64,000 bases of DNA from assembly GCA_022835595.1 (NCBI GenBank), contig BQUP01000002.1, positions 682,001-746,000 on the forward strand, given 5' to 3'. Shown here in pieces: positions 11,788-23,602 of this stretch. Numbering within the stretch: position 1 is the first letter of the stretch; each line of letters opens with the position of its first letter. Made by a program: the position numbers and the translations under genes. The notes under the pieces are model-generated. The model had not been told where the DNA came from and made no database searches. It saw nothing but the letters and a program-made list of their open reading frames with translations. The stretch comes from Cystobasidium ongulense (taxonomy: Eukaryota > Basidiomycota > Cystobasidiomycetes > Cystobasidiales > Cystobasidiaceae).

Positions 11788-14700
11788 TCACCTTGGACCT
11801 GCGGACGGAACTGCTTGCAGTAAATGGGCCACGGAGTACGGCTTGTCGTTCGAGCTCTTCTTTGCGTTTTGTAAGAAGGCACATAGCCACTTCTTGAAAA
11901 CCCTGCCGTCGGCGGCTTGTGCGAGATTGTTCAGGAACGCCTCGCTAGCATCATTCGGCAGGCCAAGATTGACAAAGACGTTCGACTGCAGATACTCGGC
12001 AAATTCGTTCCCTCGTAACGTCAGAAGTGTCTTGTATAGGACTGCCACTTCGCCGATGACCTGTTTATAGCATCTGTATTAGCATGTTGCATCCTTCAGA
12101 ATGTGCAGTGGTGCCACCTTACCTGATAAGCCTGCGCATCACTGTAATCAAAGTCTTGTCTGACTGGCAATTGCAAGCCTAGCGGTACGACTCTCTCATA
12201 TACGAAATTTTTGAATTCAGGCAAGTCTGTTTGCGAGGCACCATTCGTAGCGGTAGAGCCTGGTATCCAGACCTGTACTAGGCGATTGATAACAGCGAAG
12301 CCGACCTTCTGATCTGTGAGCAGAGCGCCGTTGTTGATATAGTGTGGTACGCTGCCTAGCAATTGCTCTAAGCGAGGTGCGTTCCCTATTGATGGAAACC
12401 GAGCATTAGCTCGACTCCTGGTAGTTAAGTAGAATCCTGGACTGACTTGTCGTGGTGAAGACAGATTGCATGTTTGCATTCGCAATCGACAACAAGAGAT
12501 TGAAGTAAGCTCGACGGAGTTCTGAGAGCTGATGAATATCGTCGGTGCCAGTGACTGGCTGCTCCAAGAAGAAATAGACCCTATCAAAGACTGGAGCGAG
12601 CAGTACATCGAGCATTTCCACGAATCGTTCCTGGGTTATGTCCTGAGTGTCAGAGCACGATATAATGGGAATGGAACGACAAGACCAACCTTATATCGAT
12701 GAACGAGCATTCCAATGAAAGGCAAAAAGTCCACGACCTCTGAGGCAGTTAGCTCTGTTACTAGGCAGTCGATGAGCGTTCCGACCAAAGGAAGTACAGC
12801 CTCTCCAATTCGCGCAGCAATGCTTTTGAAAGCACCCAGCGACTGCCACAAGAGCAACGTCAGTCTCGTTCTAGACCGAACATCTGGCGGATGTGACTTA
12901 CTGCTTCGCGAATGATTGCCACGCGGTTGTGGATTTTTAGCGAAGCCAGCACGATACGGGTAGCCTCCTGGAACACTGCGACCCATCTGCCTTCAGGGGC
13001 GTTGACGGTATTCTTCAGTTCTGGGAAACCGTAGGCAACATTTCCAACGGCTTTGATCAAATGGTGTAACCGTAGCAGTATTGCAGGATCGTTTGTTGCT
13101 GATGGTGTGGACTGGATATCCTGTAGTAATGGCTGAAGTAGAGCCTAGAGGAACAAGGATGTAGGTCAGATAGGAAGAACACCCCGAAAGATTTGGTGAC
13201 TTACCTGCAGCAACTCCACTTGCCTGTCGCGCTCGGTGTTAAGCATTGACATCAATGTTCCGAGGGCTTCAAAGAGATACAGTTGGGAATCGAAGGGGCT
13301 TCCGTGACTGGCAGCCTTCGTTAAGACATCTTCACCTGGAGTTTCAGGTGGCGGTAGAGAAGCCTCGATGGTAAGTAAGTCTCCTACTCTGGCACAGACA
13401 TCTGTGACTGCCGTAGCATTCAGGCTCTGGGTGAGTTGCACCCGTGCTGTAGAAATGAATCGATTGAAGAGGTAGAAGCAGCGACTGCGTGTAGATTGCT
13501 TTTCTTGATGAAGGCCGCTGATTAGAACTTTGTACGTCAGTACAAGACAACGCAGACATCATGTCAACCCGGACTCACCGTTGGTCCAGAAAGACTGGTA
13601 GAACAGTCATGATGGTTTGTGGCGCGAGATTGAAGAATTCATGGTAGCGGGAGATGCACTCGAAGAACTGTAGCGGTACAGCAGGATGAGGCCAAGCTGC
13701 CACATTTGACTGTATAGTTCGCATCATCAGTTCTCCGAGGATCGAAGCGGAATAGTCGGCGAAATTGATCTTGTAATCTGGTGTATGTTTTGCCCTTTTC
13801 AACTCCTCAGGCGGCACCTGCACTAAAGCAGCCATGCCAGACGTGCCTTTCTCTGCATATTATGTCAGTAGCTGAAAATACATCCAGAGGCTAGTAGGCG
13901 CTCACCTTTGGCAGCAGGTTCTCCGTACAGGTACAGAACGTATAAAGCTAATTCCACGTCCTTCCAGTCAAGTGTCGATGATCCCGAATCCACAGAATCT
14001 AGCGTTGTAACGATAAGTTGTCGGACGCTGTTAGAAAACAGGTCGAAATCGATCCATGCGATTGCGTCAAACAGCATTTTCATTTGCTGAAGGCAAATAA
14101 AGTCATTGTTAAAAACATTAAGAAGTACGCCAGCAGGAATTTCAGGCTCACTCTTCTCATGTCTAAGAATGCCGTGACAACTTCGTCTTCACCGTCGTCG
14201 TCATCATCGTCTCCACCCCATTCCTCGTCCGTGAAATAGCGAAGCTTCGAAAAAGTAGTTTCCAGCAATTTGACAAGGAAATCAGCTTTTTCTTGCGTAA
14301 GGTGCGCTTGTGCGGCACGCTTTTTCTCTTTCTTGTAGAGTCCCAAAATGCTCTGGAGAAATGGTATAACGGTAAGAGAGGTGTCATCGTACTCGTCCCC
14401 AAGGAAGCGAATAGCGAGCGGACGAAGGTTCAATGCAGCCGATTTGGCGACCTCTTTCTGTTCGTCGGTTGCGCTCGCCTATCCATAGAGTGATTAGTAT
14501 TGCTTTGTGTTTAAAATCCAACGGAAGCATTCTTACCTCGTCTACAATGCGTGTAAATTCAAGTCCGAGGACATTAAGAACGCGCCCGAGTTTCTCGCGA
14601 TAGAGTTCGTCTTGCTCATTCTCGACACCAGACTTCTTCCGCTCATCATCCCTTGTCAGCAACTGTGATACTATGTCGCTAACGTTGAGTATACGCAAAA

Positions 14701-15975
14701 GTTCTAGCTTGTCTGTAGGAGACATTCCCTTGGCTACCAGTTCGAAGAGCAATTCCGCAGATGCAAGACGGATGTTCACTTGAGGGGTCGCTAGACACTG
14801 GAATAGCAGTGGAAGGAAAGAGGGGGTCACGATGAGGGATATGTCAATCCATGCTAAGGAGAGTAGTATTAGTAGTCTGTCAGCATGAAAGCTATGCCAA
14901 CATCAAGGCTGAACAGCGCGGTACGCACAAGCAAAATCGGCCAAAACTCGCATAGACATTTCTGCCAAGTCGGTAGCTTGCTGCGAGGTGATTTGACTTG
15001 ATGGGCTGTCTATGTGTTGCATGGCATAAACGAGAATGGCGACGACCTGGTTTGCAATAATTGCTGCATCCTTGACGCGGATAGCATCGCGAAGGTCGGT
15101 GTCGCGATTGAGACGGTTGTGCGCCTTGTTCAGACGTAATGTAGAGTCTGAAATTTCTGTAGATGTTTCGTGCAAGAGTCGAAGGACAAGGTCTGTTGTC
15201 TTTACGTTGAAAGCATCCGAGGAAGTGTTCGAAGGCAGCAGACTGAAGAAAGATGTAAAGAAATCTGGCCAGGTCGAGGTGTAAGTCTGCATGAAGAGCA
15301 GGAAGACAGTATGGACAACCTTGTTTCGCAGGTCTGTGTAGGAGCGGCGTGTATTGCAACGGTCGGCCAACGGGTGGTCAGCTTCGTCAAGCAGACTGTA
15401 TCCAATCAAGCGCAGGACTAACAGAAGAGCTGCCCTTCGGCTTGACCATCCTGGTATTCTCTCTTGATGTACTCTAGTAGGCCTGCTTGAACTGCCAACG
15501 CAGATTCGCTGCTGATGGATTCGAAGCTACATGATCGATGCCACATCAAAGCAATTGCGTGAGCCAGTGCGTATAACACAGGTGGAGAAGGCAGCAATAT
15601 TCAGCTCGAGGGCTCCACAGGCACCCCAAGGTCCCTTATAGACGTGTGCCTTGAAGCCCTGCGCCTGGTGGGCGGCACAGGGACCGCGTTGTGTCGGAAA
15701 GTTGACAATGCCGATAAACGCAATGCTTACCGGTTTGAGAGGACATCGTCGACGACCTGCAATGCAAACATGCGTGCCTCTGGAGCGTGCGAGTAGTCCA
15801 CATAGCCGGTTGTTGGGTTCTGGCTGCCTTCAAGGAAGATCTCGAGACAAGTCTGCCAGGTCTGCACGCACTCGTTCTTGACGTGCTCGAGGAACTTGTA
15901 CGCCTCAGCTTGCGACGGCCCAGGTGAGAGCGCGGCCTTGACCGCCTCTGACACCTGTGCCTTGAGCTCTGACAT
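11788..15975 (-). CDS. LOS1: Exportin-T, tRNA nuclear export receptor
   Basis: This is the karyopherin-beta that carries mature tRNA out of the nucleus with Ran-GTP. The gene is broken into about 13 small exons by short introns. The first two are 15975-15731 and 15526-15423. The N terminus (MSELKAQVSEAVKAALSPG, then AYKFLEHVKNECVQTWQTCL) and the join VLSNR|FESISSESALAVQAG match the start of Los1/XPOT. The next exon carries the family hallmark RNKVVHTVFLLFMQTYTSTW followed by PDFFTSFF. Later exons contain HEAT-like helices: LATPQVNIRLASAELLFELV, the short KMLFDAIAWIDFDLF, and the C-terminal VFVNLGLPNDASEAFLNNLA. The stop is at 11788-11790. The assignment to exportin-T rather than another importin-beta relative rests on the RNK-W-PDFF region. 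It is divergent from ZAP1. Confidence 0.85.
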
Positions 15976-16278
15976 GCGCTTGACTAGCAGGGAAGAGTGT
16001 GTTCGTCTCTGCTTGACTGTCTTGCCGAAAGGTGGTTTGCATGGAACGAAGAGGCAAGCAGAGCATGGAAGTCACTTTTATACCGACTGAACTGCCACAT
16101 GCCAGGATGATTGCATGTCTTTCTGAAACAAACCCGCACTCCTGAACTGCCTCATATCGTCCATACAACCAAGAAACGCACCCATTCAACCTCACTTGAC
16201 TCCGTCAAACACTGCAATCCATCAGAGCTTGGCTAGCTGTCTAATCAACCAAACGTCGGGAGCAGGATACCGACCCGG
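15976..16278. promoter_or_regulatory. Divergent intergenic region, LOS1 / ZAP1
   Basis: This 303-bp head-to-head spacer should hold both promoters. I found no clear zinc-response element of the yeast ACCTTNAAGGT type and no TATA box. Confidence 0.45.
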
Positions 16279-19036
16279 ATGCTAGAGGAGGGTACAGCAA
16301 CGGCGATGTCAGAGCCGTCAAGCTCGCGTGCTGGCTCTGAACAGCCCAGGCGAACGAATCGTCCTTCAGCCTCCAGAGCGACCTCTTCGAGCAAGCTCTC
16401 CCAAAGAGCCCAGAAACCCGGAGCTCAGCAAGAGCAGGTCTGCTGCTCCGAAGGCGCCGAAGTGGTCCTGGTATGCTGCGATAGTCCAGATTGTGTCGCT
16501 GAAGATATTCCAATCTGCCCTTCGGACGCAGGCGATGTCCCGGACGACTGCATCGAATGTCAGCAAGCCGCTGAAACGGGATGCTCGGGAGAATGCATCG
16601 TGGAGGCGGTTGCAGCAGGTGCGGACGATTGTCCTGAATGCGTTGGAGACATTGCTTCAGATACTGGGGGTGGTAGAGAAGGTTCAGACTTGCCTGAGAT
16701 GCTGTCTGCGGCCGACGCTTTCAATGCCGAGGAGCCGATACAGGCTTGCGATGTGCCAGGCTGCAGCGCACTCGAGTGGGATGAGAAGGCTGTTGACGAA
16801 TTGGTGAGTCTCGATAATCCGAGCTGCAATACCATGAGAAGGCTGAACTTGCGCTTGATTCAAGCTTCGATGCTGCTGCAATGGCTCTGAGCACCATCAC
16901 GAATCTTTTGCTATACCTTCATATGTTCCAGCTTCAAATCACCCTCACAATAGCCAAGAGCGCCAGCATTCACACCAGCACCAGCACCAACATGCGCCTC
17001 CTGTTGTGACTACCGTAAATCATGCTCCACAAAATGCAGCTTCACCTGCTCGACACAACCCTGGCCATCACGCTTTCCATACGCACCACTACCACGCACA
17101 CAGCCATAGCCATGACCTGATGCATGCAGCAGACCTTCCAGACTTTCACCCTCCTACCACAGCCAACGAGTCTCTTTCATCCAATTCGGTGGACTTCGCA
17201 TCTGGTCATTCACAGTCACCTTTTCAACAAAACGGTCAACATACCAATGCAGACCATCTATTTCACGCATCAAATCACTTCTCGCCTCATAGCAAGCACA
17301 GCAGTAATTCTTCATCGAGTCTGATACCCTCTCATCTAGGTCACTCCCGCTCGCAGTCCTCACCCAATGTGGTCGCGACACGATTGCCTTTGCCAACAAT
17401 GGACACCCCTGTACCAGCGGCACCCTTTTTCCATTGCGAGTGGTCAGACTGCTCTGCAAGCTTTCCATCGCGAGAAGAGCTTGTCGGACACGTTACCGTT
17501 AGCCACCTCTTGCAAGTCAAGGCCTCGACTACGAAGCCAGCTTGTCTTCCTCCAACACCGGCTCACTCGCACATTAGCAGTGTCAACAGGTCGTCAGCCA
17601 CCAGGGACGGATCAAATGGCATTGTACATGCATCCCAAAGTCACCCACTTGTACAATCTAATATGTTCCCTTCACTCGATCAATATCAGATCGATAACAC
17701 GGGACCTGGACACAACAACTCTATTGTTTTCAGCGACCTTCACAATCAGCCAACGGATGCTTCATTCGACCACACTCTTCGGTGCCTGTGGGATTCTTGC
17801 GAAGCTTCGTTGCCCATACTTGGAGGCTCTATGGGCGAGCTATCACAGACCGCCGCTCCCTCTGCCCAGCATATGCCTGCGCATCACCACCATCACCATC
17901 TCACAAATGTTGGTGTCGGAAGTACCGGGATGACCCACTCCCATGGCTCGTTCCAAGGGCTACCGGATCAATCCACCGCAAGCCTGGTTCGACATCTGCT
18001 ACAGGATCACCTGCATCTACCTACCGATGTTCTCGGTCAGTTGAGTCCAGCCCTGCCACTCGGTGAAGCTATCAGCCTCCACGGCACGTCGACCTCCAGC
18101 AGTGACCTCGCGTCGCAGCATGGCTCTGCCTACGCAGCTAGTGCACCTGTCTCCGCCTACTCAACGCCGTATAACATGCCGGCGGCCCCAACTAGACATT
18201 CGCCAGTTGTATACAAGCCGCCTCCGACTCCTCCACTTGCTTCGGCAGACTACCAATTAAAGCTTGACTTTGGTCTTCCACCCGTTCCCCCGTTCAGGTC
18301 ATGGGCATCTCAAATTACAGAACCTCAGCAACTTCCGCAAGCGCTTGCGGACGTTGATAATGAAGCGATGGTAGGAGCATTGGTAGGACATGACTGCAAA
18401 TGGAAAGGATGCAGGTTGTCATTCGAAAGTACTGCCGATTTGATGGAGCATATTTCGAACGAACACATTGGCAGCGGGAAGTCTACGTACTACTGTGAAT
18501 GGGATGGCTGCGACAGAGCTCGTGAAGGTAGAGGGTTCAATCAGCGTCAGAAAGTGATGAGACATGTGAGGACACATGTCGGAGACAAGCCGTTCATATG
18601 CAGCGAGTGTGGGAGAGCTTTCAGCGAGAGCACGACTATGGCTCAGGTAAGACAGACTGGTCGAAACATGTATCTGTTTCGAAGCTGACACGATCACCTC
18701 CGGCAGCATATGAGAACGCACACCAACGAGAAGCCGTTCGAATGTCTCGAGCCAGGTTGTGGCAAAACCTTTGCACTTCAATCAGCTCTGACAATTCACA
18801 TGCGCGTACATACAGGCGAGAAGCCATTCAAGTGCCCTCATCCGGGCTGTGGTATGGCTTTTGCCGAATCATCGAACCTCAGCAAGCACGTCAAGACTCA
18901 TCTAGCGAGAGGACCGCTTCCGTCCTTGGAAAACACTGCTTCTCGGCAAAGAGGAAGGAAGAGACGCTATACAAGTGCTACGGAGATTGATGATGCTCTT
19001 TATAGCGATATTTCTGCTAAGATGCTCAAAGCCTGA
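16279..19036 (+). CDS. ZAP1: Zinc-responsive C2H2 transcription factor, Zap1 family
   Basis: Exons 16279-16803, 16865-18646 and 18707-19036 give 878 residues. The C-terminal finger array follows yeast Zap1, the nuclear activator of zinc-uptake genes. Two spaced fingers, FHCEWSDC (about 364) and CLWDSCEAS...HLLQDH (about 482), precede a tight cluster from [10 protein letters not shown] (about 686). That cluster continues with [30 protein letters not shown] and [12 protein letters not shown], ending [15 protein letters not shown] and NEKPF linkers are present. Atypical Trp-containing fingers (CxWxxC) and the final [12 protein letters not shown] are Zap1 hallmarks. Residues about 55-180 are strikingly Cys-rich (CCSEG, CCDSPDC, CIEC, CSGEC, CPEC, CCC). 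Residues about 184-270 are His-rich. These may be the zinc-sensing activation region, which is inference. The first intron is placed so that frame and Cys/His character run through. Confidence 0.88.
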
Positions 19037-19253
19037 CTGTATCACATCCCCAATATCCTTGTCATATTTAATTGCATGTTTTGTAGCATTACCATTTGCA
19101 TGCACTTCAGCGTCCGCTTACAATCAACCTATTCTTGCAACCAGTAGATAATTGCTGGCTTCGTACCTGGTTGCAGCCACTTCTAAGCCATGAAGGCCTT
19201 AAATCTAGGTTGGCCATGCCTGTTTCTTGCCAACCCAACTGATATCACCAACC

Positions 19254-20827
19254 ATGCCACCAAAACGGAAAGCAACAGGCGCAGCAGCAGCAAAGAAAGG
19301 CAAGAAGGAGGCCAAGAAAGATCAAGATGTAGCTGAGGAAGTCGCTGCTGCTCCAGCGGTAAAAACAGAGGAACCGGAGCCGCAAACGTCGACTGCAGCG
19401 GCAGCGTCCACGAGGAGCTCAGGCCGGACTACAAGAAGAGGCAAGAAGGCAGTAGAGGAGGAGGTGGTTGTTGAAGCTGTCGAAGCTGTCAAGGCCGAGG
19501 CTGTAGTCGACCAGAAGCCCAATGTGAAAGCTGAGAGCGCCGTGGTGGACCAAGCTATCGCAGAAGTGCCAGCGGCAAGTGACAAGCAAGAGAAGCAAGG
19601 AGCTGGAACAACTGCTGATCCAGCTGGTGAAGAGCCATCTCCATCGGCTGTCGCCGAGCTTGATGGTGAAGCCTCCATCGAGTCTGCAACGGCAGCGCCA
19701 GCCTCGCGTGAAGGTGCGCCAGATATCATTGGAGTCATCGAAGAGCGAGAGGACGAAGACATTATTCCAGACGATGATGAACCTGCACCCAATGACCTCG
19801 AGGAGCTCAAGCGTCTTGCTGAGCGCCCAATGAGTGCTGTCGACACGCGCTCGCTGCCTCCATCCATGGCACCTAGATCTCAACGAGCCAAGGGCAAGCA
19901 AGCAGAAGTACAGAACACGACTGCGCCAGCACAAGCTACAGAAATGATTGAGGATTCGATATCTGGGAATGCCTCTGTCGAACCAGCAGATATGTCGGAT
20001 GGAGCTGAATCGTCGCTTCAGTCACGCATGCAAAAGATGCAAGCTCTGCGCAAGCGTATGAACGACTCTTTTACCGCCAACAGGAAAGATGTAGTAGCAG
20101 CCCAGAATGACCATCGCAAAGCACTATCTGAAAGCAAGCGTCTAGAACGAAAGCGTAAACAAGCAGAAGCAATGGGCGAGAAATTAGAAGCCGTTGAAAC
20201 TGGTGAAGATCTAGAAAGAAAACGAAACTGGGAGTATAGCTTAGCTGATAATGAAGCTTGGAATAAGAAACAAGCAAAGAAAGAAAGAAGAGTAGATGTT
20301 GGATTCTCCACTTTTGATGATTCTGCAAGAAGGAAGTATAGACGGGATATGGACAGTTTTAAGCCTGATCTCAAAGCTTACCAGGCTCAAAAGGCAGCGG
20401 CTATGGGTTATGATCTAGAAGAAGCTGAAGCTGCTGGAGAGTTGATCCCTCATGCTTCCACATCAAGTTCTTCTCAACTCGTTTCCGGATCAGACAACTC
20501 CTTGTACCGGGACGCCAACTCTTTCGTTTACGCGGACCACAAACCGTCAGATGATGCTATCGACAGAGTCGTTGGCAAGCTTAATCTTGATCTCGACAAG
20601 CGTGCAAAGAGATCAAGAGCTCGTGTCGAAGACGAAGGAGATATTACATACATCAACGACAGGAACAAGGTCTTCAACAAAAAGCTCGAAAGATACTTCA
20701 ACAAGGTGGGCATACGCACCGTCTCTATATACCTGACATGCAGCAAAGATACTGACTCTGAACTTCACTGATTGCACAGTACACCGAGGAGATCAAATCA
20801 AACTTCGAGCGTGGAACAGCGTTGTAG
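19254..20827 (+). CDS. SYF2: Pre-mRNA-splicing factor Syf2
   Basis: Syf2 is a spliceosome component associated with the Prp19/NTC complex. Exons 19254-20705 and 20780-20827 give 499 residues. The SYF2 domain occupies about residues 262-499. It runs from SRMQKMQALRKRMNDSF through LERKRNWEYSLADNEAWNKK, RRVDVGFSTFDDSARRKYRR and DITYINDRNKVFNKKLERYF. The tiny second exon adds YTEEIKSNFERGTAL, the expected family C terminus. The first about 260 residues are a low-complexity tail, Lys/Ala-rich (MPPKRKATGAAAAKKG) then acidic, much longer than in compact Syf2 proteins. The ATG at 19254 is the first methionine in frame. G+C falls from the tail into the conserved domain. Confidence 0.93.
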
Positions 20828-21111
20828 CTTTTTGTGGACGAGAACCTGTTTTCCCGTATCGGAAGCTCTTCACCCCTTGTATTGCCATTTCAATTTGTTT
20901 ATTAGACTAGATTCTAAAGAATACTACTGTTAGTGCTACATTACACAGACCTCCTTTTTTGCGCAACGTAGACTGCAATGTACTGTCTAATCGAGACTGC
21001 TTAAATTCGCTATTCTTGCATGCTAAAGACCACCCGCGTACTTTTTGCTTGCCGAGGCCGTTATGCATTGACAGCTCTCTATCTACTTTCTTCACTAAAC
21101 TAATGCTTGAC

Positions 21112-23211
21112 CTACTTTAGCGGCTTGAGAGTGCCGTTCTTTTGGAGTTCGACCATGATCCCCGTCCGCGTCCAGCCGTTTGCGAGACTTGCGTCAGCAG
21201 CTCCAGGGGCTCTAGTAAGGTTTCTCAGGACGCTTGGTCCTCGAATAGTGAGCTGTTCAATGCATTAAGACATCATCATCTGGTAGCCGGCCGTAGATTG
21301 TGCTTTAAGAAACTTACCTCGCCCTCATATACGCCTGCTTTGACAACATCATCCTCGACTCCGATGAGCTTGCATTCCAATGTAGCGCTGGGAGCTCCTA
21401 CATGCGCGTAGCTGTTTCTGGTAGATTTCGAAGGGAAGCGTTGGAAATCGTAGAAGAGCGTGTTCGTCACTGGTCCCGCAACAAGCGGATGTGTCATCGC
21501 AACAACTACGGGAATACCGAGTGCGATTCGCATAAAATCTACAACTTCAGAGGACGGACCAGCTAGGAAAGTATGAATCAAAATATTATTAGCTTGTATT
21601 CAAATGAAAGGTGGAGACGTTCGGTGATGTGTGAAAGCAGACGACTTCCTCACCTCCTTCTTCAGCAGAACAAACAATACATCTCAATCTTCCTCCGATT
21701 ATTCCCTCCCTTATACGACCAAAGATCATACTATCCCAAAAGGTATTCTTGTTAACGGTTCCAGCATCTAAAAGAGACATTTTGTACGCTTTCGCTAATG
21801 GGAAGATGGCCCCTCCTTCTTTAGGGAGTATCTGAAACATGGCAGCTTTGATTGCGTTAAGCTCATTCGGTGTACTAGATAAGTATTCGGATCAGCTTAG
21901 ATGTTCTAGACACGTTTAAGTAGAGGAAAAGCGAGGAGCACTCACCAGAAGATGATACTGGGCGCTGAAGCCTTGCAGCGAGCTACGATACCTCTTGCAG
22001 GCGTGCAGAGACGGAAGGTGGCTCCCACAGCAGCGGACATAAGCGCGACTGCTAGACCGTATGGCGTGGAGGTACTTTCGAAGGATAGGATACTGTCTTG
22101 CGAAGACGGCTTGTCGTTGGGCGGGAAGATGGATAGAAGCGATATAAGTCCGCCTTGAATGAAATGCTGCGTCGGTATTGAGACGATTAGCTTTTGGCTT
22201 CGGGATGTATTGAGTCGGTTCTCAATATGCTTACTCTGTGTGAAAGTTCAGCAACACCTTCAGTCACTGTGGATGCAATTTGCATCCGTACAAAGCAAGC
22301 AGCAGTATCTTCTTGCTTCTCTCCGCCGGTGGAGCCGATCTTTTCCGCTGTATTTGACGCGGGCATACTATCCAAGCTTATTTTCTTCGCTAACTGCCAA
22401 TTCGATGGCAGGAACTTCTCAGGATCTAGATTGGGAGGTTGAGGACCCGAATTGACCAGGTATACCGTACCAGTACCGTTGTTGCCGATGCGTTCGGAAG
22501 GGATGGCTTTCAGAGATTGCAAGTCCGTAGTGGACACTACAATTGGTGATGCGGCGTAGCTTGCTATACCGCTGCTGTTTAAGAGCATCAAAGGCGGCTG
22601 CTGCCCTGTGGCGTTGCTGACTTTGGAGGATGCGAGCATAGTGACGAGGGCATCTGTATGACGTCGAAAAGCACAGCGACAATCTCGTCAATCAGGCTCG
22701 TCTTTGGCTATGTATTGTGATATTTGACCCACCCAGTGGATCATCCAGCTTGATGGAGAGGGCCTTGTCTTGCAGTTCAGCTTCTTGCCTTAGCACGCCT
22801 TCGAGAGCGTGGACTTTGTCGACGAGACGAGCTTCTTTCGTAGCGGTGCCAATGACAACCTTGACTGGCTGGCTCCCTTGCTGCCCATTGACAGCTTCAT
22901 AGATATTGTGTATTGACTTGTAGCCTTTGACGAGCTGCTTTGCTAGTCCTCCAAGACCTGTGGTGGACGAGACAAAGACGGGCGACTCGTTTGGCCGTCT
23001 GACCTGGAGACGCGACGCGAGGCTCATCAGCTTTGGAGTGTTCGCAGCTGACAGGCCAACACCAACGCACCCTGTCCAGGTCACTCTGCCTTCCCAGAAT
23101 CAGCGGATGGGTCGCTGGATCCGGCTTGCGGAGGAGCACGAGGTGGACGAGCGCCAGGACCAGGATGCCGGCGAGCAGGACGACGCTCAGTCTGTCCATG
23201 ACGAGGTCCAT
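21112..23211 (-). CDS. Acyl-CoA-synthetase-like (ANL fold) probable pseudoenzyme, membrane-anchored
   Basis: Seven exons (23211-23071, 23003-22733, 22653-22235, 22166-21946, 21874-21654, 21562-21318, 21252-21112) join in phase to 552 residues. Alignment by eye to long-chain acyl-CoA synthetases is good along the N-terminal domain. There is an N-terminal membrane segment (LSVVLLAGILVLALVHLVLL), then HPLILGRQSDL and RRPNESPVF. Further on are FGRIREGIIGGRLRCIVCSA and LTIRGPSVL. The catalytic motifs are not kept. The P-loop position (YTSGTTGxPKG in the family) reads LNSSGIASYAASP, the YGLTE position reads VAMTHPLVAG, and GW-x-x-TGD reads GWTRTGIM. The protein stops at NGTLKPLK, before the hinge and C-terminal lid domain, where the family usually has about 100 more residues. 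An active synthetase is therefore unlikely. Intact frames over seven exons argue for a maintained gene. It is head-to-head with the DHHC gene. Confidence 0.82.
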
Positions 23212-23602
23212 GGCGGCATGCAATATCTGGACGATGTGGATGCGGGGGAGAAGGAAAGCTGCATGTCATTAAAGCAACTTCATCAGTCTTCTTTTGCTGC
23301 TCGGTTCCAGCTTCGGCCGACCGAGTTTCGATCATCCTGGAGCATTTCGGCAGCATTGGAGCTGAGCTCTTCACTCTTGACAATGCAATGACACTGTGAC
23401 AATATGCTTTACACGTTACGAGACGACATGGATTAGACTGCACGCGAGATTCATAGGGCGGCTGAACGGCGCCGTGCCATCCAATCCATTCACATGTTGG
23501 CGGTGTACACCTCCCATTCAAGCATGGCTACGAGCAGGACAAGCTGGAGCTCATGACCCTCTCAAGGCTCTCTCTCACACTACAAGAGATATATCATCAC
23601 AC
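23212..23602. promoter_or_regulatory. Divergent intergenic region, ACS-like / DHHC
   Basis: This 391-bp stretch lies between two divergent starts and is a candidate shared promoter. No convincing TATA box or motif was seen. Confidence 0.45.

Noticed and set aside
16560-16835. Minus-strand Ser-rich frame opposite the ZAP1 first exon
   Set aside because: It is the antisense shadow of the Cys-rich coding exon, which joins in phase to the finger exons.
23280-23520. Open frames upstream of the DHHC gene as an extra coding exon
   Set aside because: They have no conserved content or splice site leading into the DHHC start and fall in the divergent promoter.
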